A DNA stretch of 64,000 bases from Polynucleobacter asymbioticus QLW-P1DMWA-1 (GTDB lineage Bacteria > Pseudomonadota > Gammaproteobacteria > Burkholderiales > Burkholderiaceae). The stretch lies in the NCBI RefSeq assembly GCF_000016345.1, contig NC_009379.1, positions 124,001 through 188,000 on the forward strand, written 5' to 3'. Positions 8,225 to 18,881 of the stretch are shown in pieces; the first letter of the stretch is position 1; the number at the start of each line of letters is the position of its first letter. The position numbers and the translations under genes were made by a program. The notes below the pieces were generated by a model, which saw only the letters and a program-made list of their open reading frames with translations, made no database searches and had not been told where the DNA came from.

Positions 8225-8983
8225 ATCCACCTGAATGCCATTTACCGCGCTATTTAAACTAATCCATTGAATGGGCGCCTGATGATGGCCAGTAAGCCAC
8301 TCATTTGCTTTGGTGAAGTGTTTACAACTAGCGTGTGCACCAGGTTCTAAAAAAGGCTTGTCGGTTTTGTAAACGCCCAATCCAGAAGGGTGGGAAGATT
8401 GCAAAATGAGTTGGTCAATACCAGATTCAATTAATGGGAGCTTGGATTGAGCATGACCTCCCCAAAGCATCCACACTAAAGAAGGTTTTTGTAAGGCGAG
8501 CTGAGTGATTAAACAATCAATCAGGCTTTTCCATCCTAGATTGGCATGACTTCCCGCTTCGCCTGGTTTTACGCTGAGTGCTGTATTTAGGAGAAGCACG
8601 CCTTGTTGTGCCCATGAATGTAAGTCACCGTTTGGCAATCCACCAAACCCCTCAAGAGCGAGTGCCTTGCTGATATTGCGTAATGAACTTGGAAACGCAC
8701 GGGAGTTTAAAGGGATATCAGCGGGAATGGAGAATGCCAAGCCTTGTGCCAATCCGGGCGAGTGATACGGATCTTGTCCGAGGATGACTACTTTGACTGA
8801 ATCGACTGGAGTTAGTTTTAAAGCTTTAAAGAAATGCTCAGGCTGGGGGTAAATGCTTGCAGGCGCACTGTCTAGAATGGACTGCAGATTAAGTTCTAAT
8901 TGCTTCCAGGCAGGTGAATCAAAGTAGTCGCCTAGTAGTGCGCGCCAATCCTCAGGAATATCGCTCTTAGAAAAAGAAGGCAT
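8189..8983 (-). CDS. ung: uracil-DNA glycosylase
   Basis: Family 1 UDG, which removes uracil from DNA for base excision repair. The water-activating motif is VVILGQDPYHSPGLAQGLAFS, LLNTALSV is the uracil pocket strand, and the DNA-intercalating loop is SSHPSGLGVYKTD, where many family members have HPSPLS. At 264 residues it is slightly longer than E. coli Ung because of an N-terminal addition. The start overlaps the stop of the M61 peptidase gene (TAATG at 8981-8985), so translation is coupled. Confidence 0.95.
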   Translation of the reverse strand: MPSFSKSDIPEDWRALLGDYFDSPAWKQLELNLQSILDSAPASIYPQPEHFFKALKLTPVDSVKVVILGQDPYHSPGLAQGLAFSIPADIPLNSRAFPSSLRNISKALALEGFGGLPNGDLHSWAQQGVLLLNTALSVKPGEAGSHANLGWKSLIDCLITQLALQKPSLVWMLWGGHAQSKLPLIESGIDQLILQSSHPSGLGVYKTDKPFLEPGAHASCKHFTKANEWLTGHHQAPIQWISLNSAVNGIQVDLFSQSGKNTAH

Positions 8984-10767
8984 TAATTAGATTTTGAGTC
9001 TGATGAAGGACTTAATTCATATTGCAATGGCAGTTGGGATGACTCCAACATCACAATACGCTCATGCTCTAAATCATCCCGATAAAACAATATGGCAAAG
9101 CTTTGTTCTTTAGCAAGGCTATTCAAGACGCTATCCCATCGGGTTGGGGTAATGCGTTGACCATTCATACTAGCTAAGAGGTCTCCGGGTGCAAGGCCTG
9201 CAGCCTGTGCGGCCCCACCATCTAGGATATGGGTAATTTTGATCCAGCCGTTTACATCGGTATGGCGGATGCCCAGCTGCAGTTTGAGTTTTTCTAGCGA
9301 GCTTTGATGTTTTGGTTTTACTCGGACCAATGTGGAGGCAATCCATTTTTGCAAAGGGATGTCTTCGACTCCAAAAATATATCGAGCCTTGATTTCATTC
9401 CAAGTTTTAGTAAATCCATTCCCGAGCAATTGCAATATCAATTGATCTAGTCCGTCCTCCCCAATTCCTGCTAAGGTGATTCCATGTCGTTGCCAAATTA
9501 AACGCATTAAATCATCTAAGGATTTTTTATTGCTGGAGAAGGCTCTAATTTGTAAGTCAAGGCCAAGAGCAACCAAAGCCCCCTTACCGTAGTAGCTCAC
9601 TACTGCATTAGGGGTGTTTTCATCTGCCTGATAGTACTTCGTCCAGGCATCAAAAGAACTATCGGCCAAGCTTTGTTTGTGCCTACCGGGTCCTCGTAAA
9701 ACACCATTCCAATTATTGGTAACCAGCTTTAAATACGTGACAAGATCAATACGTTTGCTGCGGAATAGCTGGAGATCGTCATAGTAGCTAGTAAAGCCTT
9801 CAAAAAACCAAAGCAGCCTAGTGTGGTTTCTTTGGCTGAGATGGTAAGGTTGAAACGCTTGAGGTTTAATGCGCTTAACAAGCCACGCATGAAAATATTC
9901 GTGACTGCACAAACCTAGAAATTCTCGATATGCATCTTCTTCGAGGGGCACATTCGCTTGCGGAATCTGATCGCGTCGGCATAGAAGTGCTGTGCTATTG
10001 CGGTGTTCCAGACCGCCATATCCATTCAGAACAGTATTGACTAAAAATAAATAATGCGTAAATGGCGGTTGCTTGGATTTAGGTTCAAAAAGATTGATGG
10101 TGGAATTGCAAATTGCTTGAAGATCTTGAGCAAGGCGAGCGCTATCAATCGGATGAATACATCCTTGAATAGCTATGCTATGTGGAACGCTGCCAGACAT
10201 CCATTGGACCGTTTGAAATTCGCCGATTGCCACTGGGTGATCTATCAAGTCATCAAAATTTTTCGCTAGATAAAATCCAAAGCCATTTTTATCCGTCTTT
10301 GCAGCTCGTAAGCTGGTTTGCACAGTCCAATGATCTGCAAAGGCGCCCTCTGCTGGGGTAATCGCCAGCGAGCAAGGAAGGTCTTCCTGGCCTTCTACAG
10401 CCAAGCATAGGCTGGTGGCATTAAAAAAGGCGCGCTCGGTATCTAGGTAGGCTGCGCGAACCGATGAGTCAAAGGCATAAACGGTTGTCAAAATATCGAC
10501 AGCACCAGCATTTCTTGGGAGTCGCCATCGATCATTATCGATGCGCTCAAGCGCAATTTTTTGCTTTGTACTGCCGGCTATATAGGCATCAATAGCTTCA
10601 ATCTGTTTTGAAAAATCCCGAATTAAATAACTACCAGGAATCCAGGCTGGCATCTTGATTACTTGCCCATCTGGATTGGGGTTAGCAATATGAAGCTTTA
10701 CCTGAAAACGGTGACCATGTGGATCTGCTGGCCAAACGGTGTATTGGATCGCTGGGAGATCTGCCAT
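8983..10767 (-). CDS. M61 family metallopeptidase with PDZ domain
   Basis: A 594-residue M61 (glycyl aminopeptidase type) peptidase. Order: an N-terminal beta domain, the central thermolysin-like catalytic domain with SHEYFHAW around residue 290 (HExxH zinc site) and WFFEGFTSYYDDL supplying the third ligand Glu, then a C-terminal PDZ domain (about 490-580, with GAAQAAGLAPGDLLASMNG). I see no signal peptide, so it is probably cytoplasmic. It sits between dsbC and ung in one minus-strand operon; the physiological substrate is not evident from context. Confidence 0.9.
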   Translation of the reverse strand: MADLPAIQYTVWPADPHGHRFQVKLHIANPNPDGQVIKMPAWIPGSYLIRDFSKQIEAIDAYIAGSTKQKIALERIDNDRWRLPRNAGAVDILTTVYAFDSSVRAAYLDTERAFFNATSLCLAVEGQEDLPCSLAITPAEGAFADHWTVQTSLRAAKTDKNGFGFYLAKNFDDLIDHPVAIGEFQTVQWMSGSVPHSIAIQGCIHPIDSARLAQDLQAICNSTINLFEPKSKQPPFTHYLFLVNTVLNGYGGLEHRNSTALLCRRDQIPQANVPLEEDAYREFLGLCSHEYFHAWLVKRIKPQAFQPYHLSQRNHTRLLWFFEGFTSYYDDLQLFRSKRIDLVTYLKLVTNNWNGVLRGPGRHKQSLADSSFDAWTKYYQADENTPNAVVSYYGKGALVALGLDLQIRAFSSNKKSLDDLMRLIWQRHGITLAGIGEDGLDQLILQLLGNGFTKTWNEIKARYIFGVEDIPLQKWIASTLVRVKPKHQSSLEKLKLQLGIRHTDVNGWIKITHILDGGAAQAAGLAPGDLLASMNGQRITPTRWDSVLNSLAKEQSFAILFYRDDLEHERIVMLESSQLPLQYELSPSSDSKSN

Positions 10768-10778
10768 GGTGCTTCTCT

Positions 10779-11492
10779 TTATTTAAGTGAGCCGAATTTC
10801 TTTTCGATGTCAGTAATTTGTACTGCGCCTGGAAAGCGACTGCCATCAATAAAAAAGAGTGTAGGGGTACCAGTAATGCCGTAAGTCTTTGCAAATGCCA
10901 GATTCTTATCTAAGGGTGTTGTGCAATCACTTTTTCCATTTGGGGTAACTCCATTGACCATCCAATCGATATACGTCTTCGACGGGTCAGCAGAGCACCA
11001 GATTTGCTTTGCTTTTTGAGCGGAGTCAGGCGAAAGAATGGGTATGAGATACGTATAGATGGTGATGTTATCTAGCTGCTGTAAAGATTTCTCAAGGCGC
11101 TTGCAGTAACCGCAATTAGGGTCAGAAAAAATTGCCAGCTGTCGACTGCCGTTGCCTCGAACTGTTTTAAAGGCGTTAGATTGGTTTAAATCAGACCATT
11201 TAATGCGATTAAGGTCATTTTGACGCTGCTCTGTAATGTTTTTACCAGTAGCGAGCTCAATGATTTCACCTTGGAATAAATATTTTCCAGAGGCGTCGGT
11301 ATAAAAAATGTCATTTCCAACCAACACTTCATAGAGGCCTGAAATGGGTGCAGGATGAACACTTTTTACCTTGACAGTAGTGCCCAATTTTTTTTGAATA
11401 TCGACCTTAATTTGCTGTTCAGCTTGTGCTTGAACGGATGTCGAGCATATGAGACCTACGCATATTAGTACTGCTGATAAAAATTTAATCAA
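10779..11492 (-). CDS. dsbC: periplasmic thiol:disulfide interchange protein, DsbC family
   Basis: A 237-residue DsbC/DsbG-type isomerase. The N-terminal signal peptide (hydrophobic from about residue 4, cleavage probably after VQA) is followed by a dimerisation domain with VLVGNDIFYTDASGKYLFQG, and a thioredoxin domain with IFSDPNCGYCKRLEK (CGYC redox site around residue 126) and the cis-Pro loop GITGTPTLFF. It reshuffles wrong disulfides in exported proteins. The start overlaps the upstream hydroxylase gene by 8 bp, and the M61 gene follows after 11 bp. Confidence 0.93.
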   Translation of the reverse strand: MIKFLSAVLICVGLICSTSVQAQAEQQIKVDIQKKLGTTVKVKSVHPAPISGLYEVLVGNDIFYTDASGKYLFQGEIIELATGKNITEQRQNDLNRIKWSDLNQSNAFKTVRGNGSRQLAIFSDPNCGYCKRLEKSLQQLDNITIYTYLIPILSPDSAQKAKQIWCSADPSKTYIDWMVNGVTPNGKSDCTTPLDKNLAFAKTYGITGTPTLFFIDGSRFPGAVQITDIEKKFGSLK

Positions 11493-12759
11493 AATGAATG
11501 TCTCCTAAGGCGCGTTCAATGAGCCGCTGTTTAATAAAGTGGCTTTTATTCACAAGCCCAAGACCCCAGTTACGTAACCGCTTCTCCGTACTGCTGCTAC
11601 CAGAAAATAATTTTTTTAGTTTATCTGTGACCCATAGTAATGCGCTAGTGTCGCCTTGGCGTTGACGTTCATAACGACGCAGTAGTGTTAAGTCATTTAC
11701 CGCACGGAAAGATTCGCGCTTACCAAGAATATTGAGCAACACGGCAACATCCCTTAAACCTAGATTTAAGCCTTGCCCAGCCAATGGATGCATCACATGA
11801 GCGGCATCTCCAATGAGGGCTACTTTAGGAGACGAGTCTGGGCCAATAAAGCGGGCAGCCCTGATTTTGCGCAGTGGAAACGCTGCAGGGCTGGAGTTCA
11901 GCGTGAGCTCGCCTAACTGTTTCAGAATCGCGCCATTGGCGATCGATTCAAAACGGCTTTGCCAGCCAGAGGCATCAAGCTTGAGAAGCTCAGCGGCATT
12001 TTCTGGGGAAGTTGACCACACCATGGATACTTGCTTGTTGGGTAACGGGAGCATGGCAACAATATCTCCGCCCGGCAAGAACCATTGAAAAGCAGTTTCA
12101 AGATGGGGATAAGTGCAAAACCAATTTGCCACTACAGCACTTTGTAAATAGCTCTCTTCAGTGGTGTTAATTCCAAGGTGATTGCGAATGGGTGAGCTTG
12201 CTCCATCTGCTGCAATGACGAGTTGCGTGCGAATAGTGCCTCCACTTTTTAGATGAAGGGTTGCTCCATCTGTATCAACCTCTATTTTTTCTACAGCATC
12301 ATTCATGCGCTCTAATTTACTTTGAAAGCGCGCTGCTTGATCTAAGGTGTGCTCAATTAAATTAGATTCACCAATCCATGCGAGCTGAGGCGTGCCTGCT
12401 TCAAAGGCAGAGAGATGGAGGTGATCACTTTTCTCGCCACGATCGCCATAAATTCGCATGTCGCGTACAGCTTGGAGGCGACTATGGTCTAGAGCGTCCC
12501 AAATTTGGAGATGGGCAAGTAATTTTTGGGTGCTTGGCGAAAAAGCATAAATTCTTTGACCCCATTGACTGCTTTGTGGGGTGGGCACTGCTTGATGGAG
12601 ATCGGGGGCAATTTCTACTGTTTGAAGGCCTAATTGCGCCAGGCCTAAGGCGCAAGCCTTGCCGGCTATGCCTCCGCCCACCACAACGACATCTGCAGTG
12701 CGAATTTGAGGCGAATTCGCTGGGGTTTTGGATGAATGTTTTTGGTTCGCATCTGACAT
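11485..12759 (-). CDS. UbiH/COQ6-family FAD-dependent monooxygenase
   Basis: Flavoprotein aromatic hydroxylase of the UbiH/UbiF/UbiI family, probably acting in ubiquinone ring hydroxylation. Motifs: VVVGGGIAGKACALGLA (ADP-binding GxGxxG), the central DG-like LVIAADGASSPIRNH and the second FAD motif VALIGDAAHVMHPLAGQGLNLGLRD. The open frame extends to a TTG at 12780, but the ATG at 12759 (MSDANQKHS) is the better start. Which ring position it hydroxylates cannot be decided from sequence alone. Coq7, acting later in the same pathway, is encoded at 27 kb. First gene of the hydroxylase-dsbC-M61-ung operon. Confidence 0.88.
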   Translation of the reverse strand: MSDANQKHSSKTPANSPQIRTADVVVVGGGIAGKACALGLAQLGLQTVEIAPDLHQAVPTPQSSQWGQRIYAFSPSTQKLLAHLQIWDALDHSRLQAVRDMRIYGDRGEKSDHLHLSAFEAGTPQLAWIGESNLIEHTLDQAARFQSKLERMNDAVEKIEVDTDGATLHLKSGGTIRTQLVIAADGASSPIRNHLGINTTEESYLQSAVVANWFCTYPHLETAFQWFLPGGDIVAMLPLPNKQVSMVWSTSPENAAELLKLDASGWQSRFESIANGAILKQLGELTLNSSPAAFPLRKIRAARFIGPDSSPKVALIGDAAHVMHPLAGQGLNLGLRDVAVLLNILGKRESFRAVNDLTLLRRYERQRQGDTSALLWVTDKLKKLFSGSSSTEKRLRNWGLGLVNKSHFIKQRLIERALGDIHFD

Positions 12760-12799
12760 AACTCGATGATATCGAAACAAGCCCCTTTACAATAAGGAC

Positions 12800-13894
12800 A
12801 TGTCTTTGAAATGTGGCATCGTCGGCCTGCCTAACGTCGGCAAATCTACCCTCTTTAATGCGCTTACCAAGGCTGGAATCGCAGCGGAAAACTATCCTTT
12901 CTGCACGATTGAGCCTAATGTGGGCGTAGTAGAGGTTCCTGACCCCCGTCTAGCCGCTTTGGCTGAGATCGTAAAGCCTGAGCGCGTGCTGCCGGCAGCA
13001 GTCGAATTTGTCGATATTGCTGGCCTGGTTGCTGGCGCATCTAAAGGCGAAGGCTTAGGAAATCAATTCTTAGCCAATATCCGGGAAACGGATGCGATTA
13101 CCCATGTGGTGCGTTGTTTCGAGGATCCAAACGTCATTCACGTGGCAGGCAAAATCGACCCGATTGCTGATATTGGTGTGATTGATACTGAGCTGGCCTT
13201 GTCTGACTTAGCCACAGTAGAAAAAACATTAAACCGTTCTAGCAAAGCTGCCAAATCTGGAAATGACAAAGAAGCGGCTGCTTTAGTTGCAGTATTGACT
13301 AAAGTACAAGCTCACCTTGATTCAGCTTTGCCAGTGCGCAGCATGAATTTAACTGATGATGAGAAATTACTCATTAAGCCCCTATGCTTAATTACTGCCA
13401 AACCTGCTATGTATGTGGCAAACGTTAAAGAAGATGGATTTGAAAATAATCCGCATCTTGAAGCGGTGAAGCAGCACGCGGCAAAAGAAAATGCGCCGGT
13501 AGTCGCAGTATGCGCAGCCATCGAAGCAGAAATTGCAGATCTTGATGATGTAGATAAAACAGAATTTTTGGCTGACCTCGGGATGGCTGAGCCTGGCTTG
13601 GATCGCGTCATTCGTGCAGGCTATGCTTTATTGGGCCTACACACTTACTTTACTGCTGGGGTTAAGGAAGTGCGCGCATGGACCATTCACCAAGGGGATA
13701 CAGCTCCGCAGGCAGCCGGGGTAATCCACACCGACTTTGAGCGCGGCTTTATTCGAGCGCAAACAATTGCCTATGATGACTTTATTCAATTTAAAGGTGA
13801 GTCTGGAGCCAAAGAAGCTGGCAAGATGCGCGCTGAAGGTAAGGAATATGTCGTTAAAGATGGCGATGTATTGAACTTCTTGTTTAACGTTTAA
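12800..13894 (+). CDS. ychF: redox-regulated ATPase/GTPase YchF
   Basis: Obg-family P-loop protein, 364 residues. G1 is [10 protein letters not shown]3 lies in [20 protein letters not shown], and the usual NKxD is replaced by NVKED, which in this family goes with ATP preference. A C-terminal TGS domain ([14 protein letters not shown] to VLNFLF) follows. The protein binds ribosomes and is a negative regulator of the oxidative stress response in E. coli. A TACAAT hexamer at 12788-12793 ends only six bases before the ATG, so the mRNA may be leaderless or nearly so. A strong terminator follows. Confidence 0.95.
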   Translation: MSLKCGIVGLPNVGKSTLFNALTKAGIAAENYPFCTIEPNVGVVEVPDPRLAALAEIVKPERVLPAAVEFVDIAGLVAGASKGEGLGNQFLANIRETDAITHVVRCFEDPNVIHVAGKIDPIADIGVIDTELALSDLATVEKTLNRSSKAAKSGNDKEAAALVAVLTKVQAHLDSALPVRSMNLTDDEKLLIKPLCLITAKPAMYVANVKEDGFENNPHLEAVKQHAAKENAPVVAVCAAIEAEIADLDDVDKTEFLADLGMAEPGLDRVIRAGYALLGLHTYFTAGVKEVRAWTIHQGDTAPQAAGVIHTDFERGFIRAQTIAYDDFIQFKGESGAKEAGKMRAEGKEYVVKDGDVLNFLFNV

Positions 13895-13917
13895 AAAAGT
13901 TATTCAAACCGATATTA

Positions 13918-13943
13918 AAAAAGCCCTTAACAAAGGGCTTTTT
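13918..13943 (+). terminator. rho-independent terminator after ychF
   Basis: AAAAAGCCCTT (13918-13928) and AAGGGCTTTTT (13933-13943) form an 11-bp perfect stem with a four-base loop, followed by CTTTTT. The symmetric A/T flanks suggest it also serves the convergent MarR-type gene ending at 13967. Confidence 0.9.
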
Positions 13944-13966
13944 CTTTTTATGGCAGCGATCAGTAA

Positions 13967-14317
13967 TCAGGTCCTATTGACTGCTTTCTCTAAGCATCTT
14001 GAAATTTCTTCATAACGCTTAAGGGCTTGCTTAGTGGGAAGAATTTCCTTTTTACGGCCATCACTATTGCCGGCCATCTTGATGTATCCCATGGCACTCA
14101 GGTTCTTTAATCGGCCGTGCAGGGTTGCCTGAGAGCCTAATTCAGAGAGGGAAATTAAATCACCCACCAGAATAGACTGTTTTGCTTGAGCTGCAGACAC
14201 AACCTTATCCAAGAGACTTTCTTCAATGGAGTCGAGCTTTTTCCCAGGATTGATGCGATCAAGGGCATCAATCAAGTTTAAAAAACGTAAATAAGCGGAC
14301 GGCTTTAAAGTTTGCAT
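13967..14317 (-). CDS. MarR-like winged-helix transcriptional regulator
   Basis: 116 residues with a winged helix-turn-helix: ILVGDLISLSELGSQATLHGRL is the HTH and YIKMAGNSDGRKKEILPT the wing with its basic tip. It is shorter than a typical 140-150-residue MarR protein, mainly at the C-terminal dimerisation helix. The ligand and target are unknown. It diverges from the membrane protein gene at 14429 across a 111-bp gap, so that gene is a reasonable candidate target (inference). Confidence 0.75.
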   Translation of the reverse strand: MQTLKPSAYLRFLNLIDALDRINPGKKLDSIEESLLDKVVSAAQAKQSILVGDLISLSELGSQATLHGRLKNLSAMGYIKMAGNSDGRKKEILPTKQALKRYEEISRCLEKAVNRT

Positions 14318-14428
14318 GGTTTCAATTGTAGGCTTGAACGAAGTATATTGGCTATATCGACAGTGCTATTTTAGTCCCCATGTGAGTGAACCATCATTGA
14401 TTAGAGTCAATTTACAGCCGCCCCAATA

Positions 14429-14998
14429 ATGCCAAAAATTTCTTTTTTACCTTCTGAATGGTTTGTTGGCATAGTGGTTAGTGCCTTGTCTTATGCGACC
14501 CTTTTTTATATTAATTCTTGGCTTACTGGTAGCTTAATTTACAGCTTGGGAGTGAATTGGATTTATCTGCCAGCAGGCTTACGTCTTTTTATAACCTTAA
14601 TCTTTGGCTTGCCAGGGGCCATTGGAATTGCCCTAGCTACATTTACCATTAGCTATTTTGGAGCGCTTCCTCAAGATCTAACCCTGTGCATTGGAACTGG
14701 TTTAATTTCCGGATTCGCTCCCTATTTGGCAAGAGTATTAATACTTAGCAATACGCAGCTTGCGCCTGATTTAAGTAATTTAAATTTACCCAAGTTGGTA
14801 ATCTGTATCTTGCTCTACGCCCTACTATCTGCAGGGCTGCACCAATTTTGGTATGCAACCATGGCCCTTGATGGGGCGGGTACCCCAAATCACTTTTTAG
14901 TCATGTTTATTGGAGATGTATTTGGATCTTTATTGCTGATTTCAGTAATCAAATATGGGCTTGATCTACTCAGGCATTTTAAGCAAAGAGCTCGCTAA
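14429..14998 (+). CDS. uncharacterised integral membrane protein (MASE1-like layout)
   Basis: 189 residues with five or six hydrophobic segments. [22 protein letters not shown] and the Gly-rich helices resemble the MASE1 sensory membrane domain, but no kinase, cyclase or HTH domain follows. I do not recognise a function. The ATG at 14429 is preceded by GCCGCCCCAATA, a weak ribosome site. The 3' end overlaps the end of trpC by 20 bp on the other strand. It is paired with the divergent MarR-like gene. Confidence 0.7.
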   Translation: MPKISFLPSEWFVGIVVSALSYATLFYINSWLTGSLIYSLGVNWIYLPAGLRLFITLIFGLPGAIGIALATFTISYFGALPQDLTLCIGTGLISGFAPYLARVLILSNTQLAPDLSNLNLPKLVICILLYALLSAGLHQFWYATMALDGAGTPNHFLVMFIGDVFGSLLLISVIKYGLDLLRHFKQRAR

Positions 14999-15782
14999 GT
15001 GCGGTGCCCGGGTCTGGTGCACGCATGAAAGCCTCGCCAACCAAAAAGGCGTTTATCTGATTCTTACGCATTAACTCAACATCGGCGCGACTTAAGATGC
15101 CGGATTCAGTAACCAAAGTTTTATTCTTGGGCACTGAAGATAGGAGTGAGAGAGTGGTTTGCAAGCTCACTTCAAATGTTTTGAGATTGCGGTTATTGAT
15201 GCCCAACAATGGCGTCTTTAACTCTAGCGCTTGCTCTAATTCGGGCGCGTTATGAACTTCTACCAATACATCTAAACCCAATTCATGAGCACAGGCTTCG
15301 AGCTCCATCATTTGGTTGAGTTCAAGGCAGGCCACAATCAATAAGATGGCATCTGCCCCGATAGCTCTGGCCTCATAGATTTGATATGGATCGATAGTGA
15401 AATCTTTGCGAAGAACTGGAATCTGGCAAGCAGCTCGAGCTTCCTGAAGGTAGGCGTTACATCCCTGAAAATAATCACTATCAGTGAGAACCGATAAGCA
15501 AGCAGCGCCATGTTTTTCATAAGACTGCGCGATTTCTGCGGAGATAAAATTTTCTCGCAAGATCCCTTTGCTTGGGCTTGCTTTTTTTACCTCGGTAATC
15601 ACCCCAGCCTTCCCTGCTGAAATTTTGCGCTCTATCGCCTGAATAAAGCCTCTGGGCTTTAAAAGATTACTTTGGTTATTAGCTTCAGCTTGCTCGCGAT
15701 GATTTCCAAGGGAAATTTTTGATGAGTTATGGGCTACTTCTATTTTTTTTGTGGCAACAATTTTGTCGAGGATATCACTCAT
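14979..15782 (-). CDS. trpC: indole-3-glycerol phosphate synthase
   Basis: TIM-barrel enzyme converting carboxyphenylamino-deoxyribulose phosphate to indole-3-glycerol phosphate in tryptophan synthesis. Motifs: [18 protein letters not shown] (catalytic Lys and phosphate site), [36 protein letters not shown] and TESGI. 267 residues, not fused to TrpF. Last gene of the rpe-trpEGDC operon, nine bases after trpD. Its 3' end overlaps the convergent membrane protein gene. Confidence 0.97.
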   Translation of the reverse strand: MSDILDKIVATKKIEVAHNSSKISLGNHREQAEANNQSNLLKPRGFIQAIERKISAGKAGVITEVKKASPSKGILRENFISAEIAQSYEKHGAACLSVLTDSDYFQGCNAYLQEARAACQIPVLRKDFTIDPYQIYEARAIGADAILLIVACLELNQMMELEACAHELGLDVLVEVHNAPELEQALELKTPLLGINNRNLKTFEVSLQTTLSLLSSVPKNKTLVTESGILSRADVELMRKNQINAFLVGEAFMRAPDPGTALSELFA

Positions 15783-15791
15783 GGGGGGTAT

Positions 15792-16817
15792 TTAGTTTGA
15801 TTGAGACGCAGCAACAAAGGCGTCTAATTTTTGACGTGCAGCACCAGAAGCGATAGCTGCTTTAGCCTTTGCAATACCGCTAGCAATATCAGGGGCAATA
15901 CCGGCTACGTAAAGGGTTGCACCTGCGTTTAGACAGACGATATCGCTGGCTGCGCTCGGTTTGTTATCAATGACGTCTAGAACAATTCTCTTAGATTCTT
16001 CTGCATTAGCTACCTTAAAGCTATTAGTGGGAGCTGTATGTAGACCAAAGTCTTTTGGATGAATTTCATATTCCCGCACAACACCATCTTTTAGCTCGCC
16101 TACCAATGTAGGACCTTCAAGCGAGATTTCATCTAATCCATCGCGTCCATAAACAACGAGGGCATGCTCCATGCCTAAGGCTTGTAATACGCGAGCTTGG
16201 ATGCCGACAAGATCGGCATGAAACACTCCCATCAGAATGCGCTTCGCATCGGCTGGATTGGTGAGGGGCCCTAGGATATTAAAGATAGTGCGCACACCCA
16301 ATTGCTTGCGAATAGGAACAACATTCTTCATTGCTGGGTGATGGTTAGGGGCAAACATAAATCCTGCGCCCACCGTTGAAATGCATTTGGCTACTTGCTC
16401 AGCAGAAAGGGCCAAGTTAGCGCCCAAGGCTTCTAATACATCGGCACTACCAGATTTGCTGCTGACACTGCGATTTCCGTGCTTAGCAATTTTTGCACCA
16501 GCTGCTGCCGCGACAAACATCGCAGCAGTCGAAATGTTGAAAGTATGGGCGCCATCGCCACCAGTCCCTACAACATCAACTAAGTGCGAACGATCATCAA
16601 TATGTACTGAGGTTGCAAATTCACGCATCACCTGTGCAGCGGCAGCGATTTCACCCACTGTTTCTTTTTTAGTGCGCAATGCGACCAAGAGGCCAGCTAC
16701 CAACTCAGGCGCCATCTCACCACTCATGATCAGACGCATCATGTCTGTCATTTCATCATGGAATAACTCACGATGTTCAATGCAACGCTGAAGGGCTTCT
16801 TGGGGGGTAATGGACAT
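15792..16817 (-). CDS. trpD: anthranilate phosphoribosyltransferase
   Basis: Transfers phosphoribose from PRPP to anthranilate. Signature segments are [17 protein letters not shown] (the GTGGD PRPP loop), [49 protein letters not shown] and [12 protein letters not shown]. 341 residues is typical. It lies eight bases after trpG and is not fused to it, unlike in enteric bacteria. Confidence 0.97.
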   Translation of the reverse strand: MSITPQEALQRCIEHRELFHDEMTDMMRLIMSGEMAPELVAGLLVALRTKKETVGEIAAAAQVMREFATSVHIDDRSHLVDVVGTGGDGAHTFNISTAAMFVAAAAGAKIAKHGNRSVSSKSGSADVLEALGANLALSAEQVAKCISTVGAGFMFAPNHHPAMKNVVPIRKQLGVRTIFNILGPLTNPADAKRILMGVFHADLVGIQARVLQALGMEHALVVYGRDGLDEISLEGPTLVGELKDGVVREYEIHPKDFGLHTAPTNSFKVANAEESKRIVLDVIDNKPSAASDIVCLNAGATLYVAGIAPDIASGIAKAKAAIASGAARQKLDAFVAASQSN

Positions 16818-16825
16818 GTATTGAA

Positions 16826-17392
16826 TTATTTGTTTTGCAAGAAATTCTTGAGCAAGGCATGACCATGCTCAGACAAAATAGATTCAGGGTGAAATTGCAC
16901 TCCCTCTACAGCCAGTTCACGATGGCGCACTCCCATGATTTCACCATCGGAGGATGTGGCGGTAACTTCAAGCATTGCTGGCAAGGAGCTTTTTTCAATT
17001 GCGAGCGAATGATAGCGGGTGACTTTAAATGGATCTGGAAGATTTTTGAAAACACCCACACCTGTGTGATGAATGCTATCAGTTTTGCCGTGCATCACTT
17101 TTTGAGCGCGAATCACTTTTCCACCAAATGCCTCACCAATAGCTTGATGACCAAGACACACGCCCAAAATCGGAATTTGTCCTGCATAGCGTTTAATTGT
17201 TTCTACTGAGATGCCTGCTTCGGCGGGACTACAAGGGCCAGGCGAAATACAAATGCGAGCAGGATTCAGTTTGGCAATATCTTCTACTGCTATTTCATCA
17301 TTCCGAAATACCTTCACTTCCTCACCAAGCTCAGCAAAGTACTGAACAAGGTTGTAAGTGAACGAATCATAGTTATCAATCATGAGGAGCAT
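16826..17392 (-). CDS. trpG: anthranilate synthase component II (glutamine amidotransferase)
   Basis: Class I glutamine amidotransferase, 188 residues, that supplies ammonia to TrpE and probably also to PabB. The catalytic triad is visible: the nucleophile Cys in [15 protein letters not shown] and His/Glu in [16 protein letters not shown]; the oxyanion region is [14 protein letters not shown]. The ATG lies inside the end of trpE (17-bp overlap), so the two subunits are translationally coupled. Confidence 0.96.
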   Translation of the reverse strand: MLLMIDNYDSFTYNLVQYFAELGEEVKVFRNDEIAVEDIAKLNPARICISPGPCSPAEAGISVETIKRYAGQIPILGVCLGHQAIGEAFGGKVIRAQKVMHGKTDSIHHTGVGVFKNLPDPFKVTRYHSLAIEKSSLPAMLEVTATSSDGEIMGVRHRELAVEGVQFHPESILSEHGHALLKNFLQNK

Positions 17393-18881
17393 CGAGACCT
17401 CCTTGTACTAATTCAGCTGCGGTTAAAACTGCACGAGCCTTGGCTTCAGTTTCCTTCCACTCAGAAGTGGGATCAGAGTCGGCAACCACACCAGCACCAG
17501 CTTGGGAGTGAAGCATTCCATCTCGTATTACACCGGTACGGATAGCAATTGCTACATCCATATCTCCTGAGAATGAAAGGTAGCCTACAGCCCCGCCGTA
17601 AACACCACGTTTCACAATTTCCATCTCATCAATGATTTCCATTGCCCGAATTTTGGGGGCGCCAGATAGGGTGCCTGCTGGGAAGGTGGCTCGCAATACA
17701 TCCATATTGCTCATATTGTCCAGAAGTTCGCCTTCTACAGAGCTAACAATGTGTTGCACGTGTGAATATTTTTCAATTGACATGGAATCGGTCACTTTTA
17801 CAGAGCCTGTTTTCGCAATACGCCCCACATCGTTACGTGCCAGATCAATCAACATGACATGTTCGGCAATTTCTTTTGGGTCCGCTAACAGTTCTTTAGC
17901 TAGGCGCTCGTCTTCTTCGGGGTTGGTGCCTCTTGGGCGTGTACCAGCTAGAGGACGAATGGTGACAATTTTTTCTGCAGCCCGTTTTTCTTGGCGAACC
18001 AAGATTTCTGGAGAAGATCCCACGATTTGCATGTCGCCAAAATCGTAGAAATACATATAAGGCGACGGATTTAAGGAGCGTAACGCTCTATAAAGCGCTA
18101 AAGGTGAATCCGTAAAGGGTTTGCTAATGCGCTGGCCAATAACGACTTGCATGCAATCGCCTGCCAAAATATATTCTTTGGTTTTTAGCACTGCACTCTC
18201 AAAATCTGCTGCTTTGAACTTGCGAATAAGTTCAGTTTTGGCGCTTGGAAGCGATGCAGGCATACCCACCGGCTTACTAAGACAGGCAAGCAATTCTTTT
18301 AAACGTGCTTGAGCATTTTCAAAGCTATCAGCAATACTGGGATCGGCATAAACAATCAGATAGATTCGCCCGGCGACATTATCAATCACTGCCAACTCTT
18401 CAGTCAGCATGAGTTGAATATCTGGTACGCCAAGTTCATCGGGTAATTGATGGGTTGCTAAACGGCCTTCGATATAGCGAACAGTGTCGTAACCAAAGTA
18501 ACCAGCTAAGCCACCACAAAAACGAGGAAGTCCAGGTTGAACCGCAACCTTGAAACGTTTAAAGAATGCGTCTACGAAATCCAGTGGATTATCGGTGTTT
18601 GTTTCAACCACTTTTCCATCGGTAAACACTTCATTGGCGGGTGCAGATGGTGTTCCAACAGTTCGGATAATAGTCTTGGCAGGCAAGCCAATAAAGGAGA
18701 AGCGGCCAAAACGCTCCCCACCCAATACCGACTCCAACAGGTAAGTATTTTTCTTGCCAAAGGCCTGGCTCAATTTGACGTAAAGCGATAGAGGAGTCTC
18801 TAAATCAGCCAATACCTCCTTAACAAGAGGGATGCGATTGAAACCTTGTTTTGCTAGGGCATTAAATTCTTCGCGATGCAT
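17376..18881 (-). CDS. trpE: anthranilate synthase component I
   Basis: Chorismate-utilising subunit, 501 residues, making anthranilate from chorismate with TrpG. The N-terminal [18 protein letters not shown] contains the LLES element involved in tryptophan feedback binding. The catalytic domain shows [16 protein letters not shown]-like [11 protein letters not shown], the [11 protein letters not shown] loop, [15 protein letters not shown] and [19 protein letters not shown]. The start overlaps the rpe stop (TAATG at 18879-18883). I see no leader peptide or attenuator upstream of the operon. Confidence 0.97.
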   Translation of the reverse strand: MHREEFNALAKQGFNRIPLVKEVLADLETPLSLYVKLSQAFGKKNTYLLESVLGGERFGRFSFIGLPAKTIIRTVGTPSAPANEVFTDGKVVETNTDNPLDFVDAFFKRFKVAVQPGLPRFCGGLAGYFGYDTVRYIEGRLATHQLPDELGVPDIQLMLTEELAVIDNVAGRIYLIVYADPSIADSFENAQARLKELLACLSKPVGMPASLPSAKTELIRKFKAADFESAVLKTKEYILAGDCMQVVIGQRISKPFTDSPLALYRALRSLNPSPYMYFYDFGDMQIVGSSPEILVRQEKRAAEKIVTIRPLAGTRPRGTNPEEDERLAKELLADPKEIAEHVMLIDLARNDVGRIAKTGSVKVTDSMSIEKYSHVQHIVSSVEGELLDNMSNMDVLRATFPAGTLSGAPKIRAMEIIDEMEIVKRGVYGGAVGYLSFSGDMDVAIAIRTGVIRDGMLHSQAGAGVVADSDPTSEWKETEAKARAVLTAAELVQGGLDAPHD

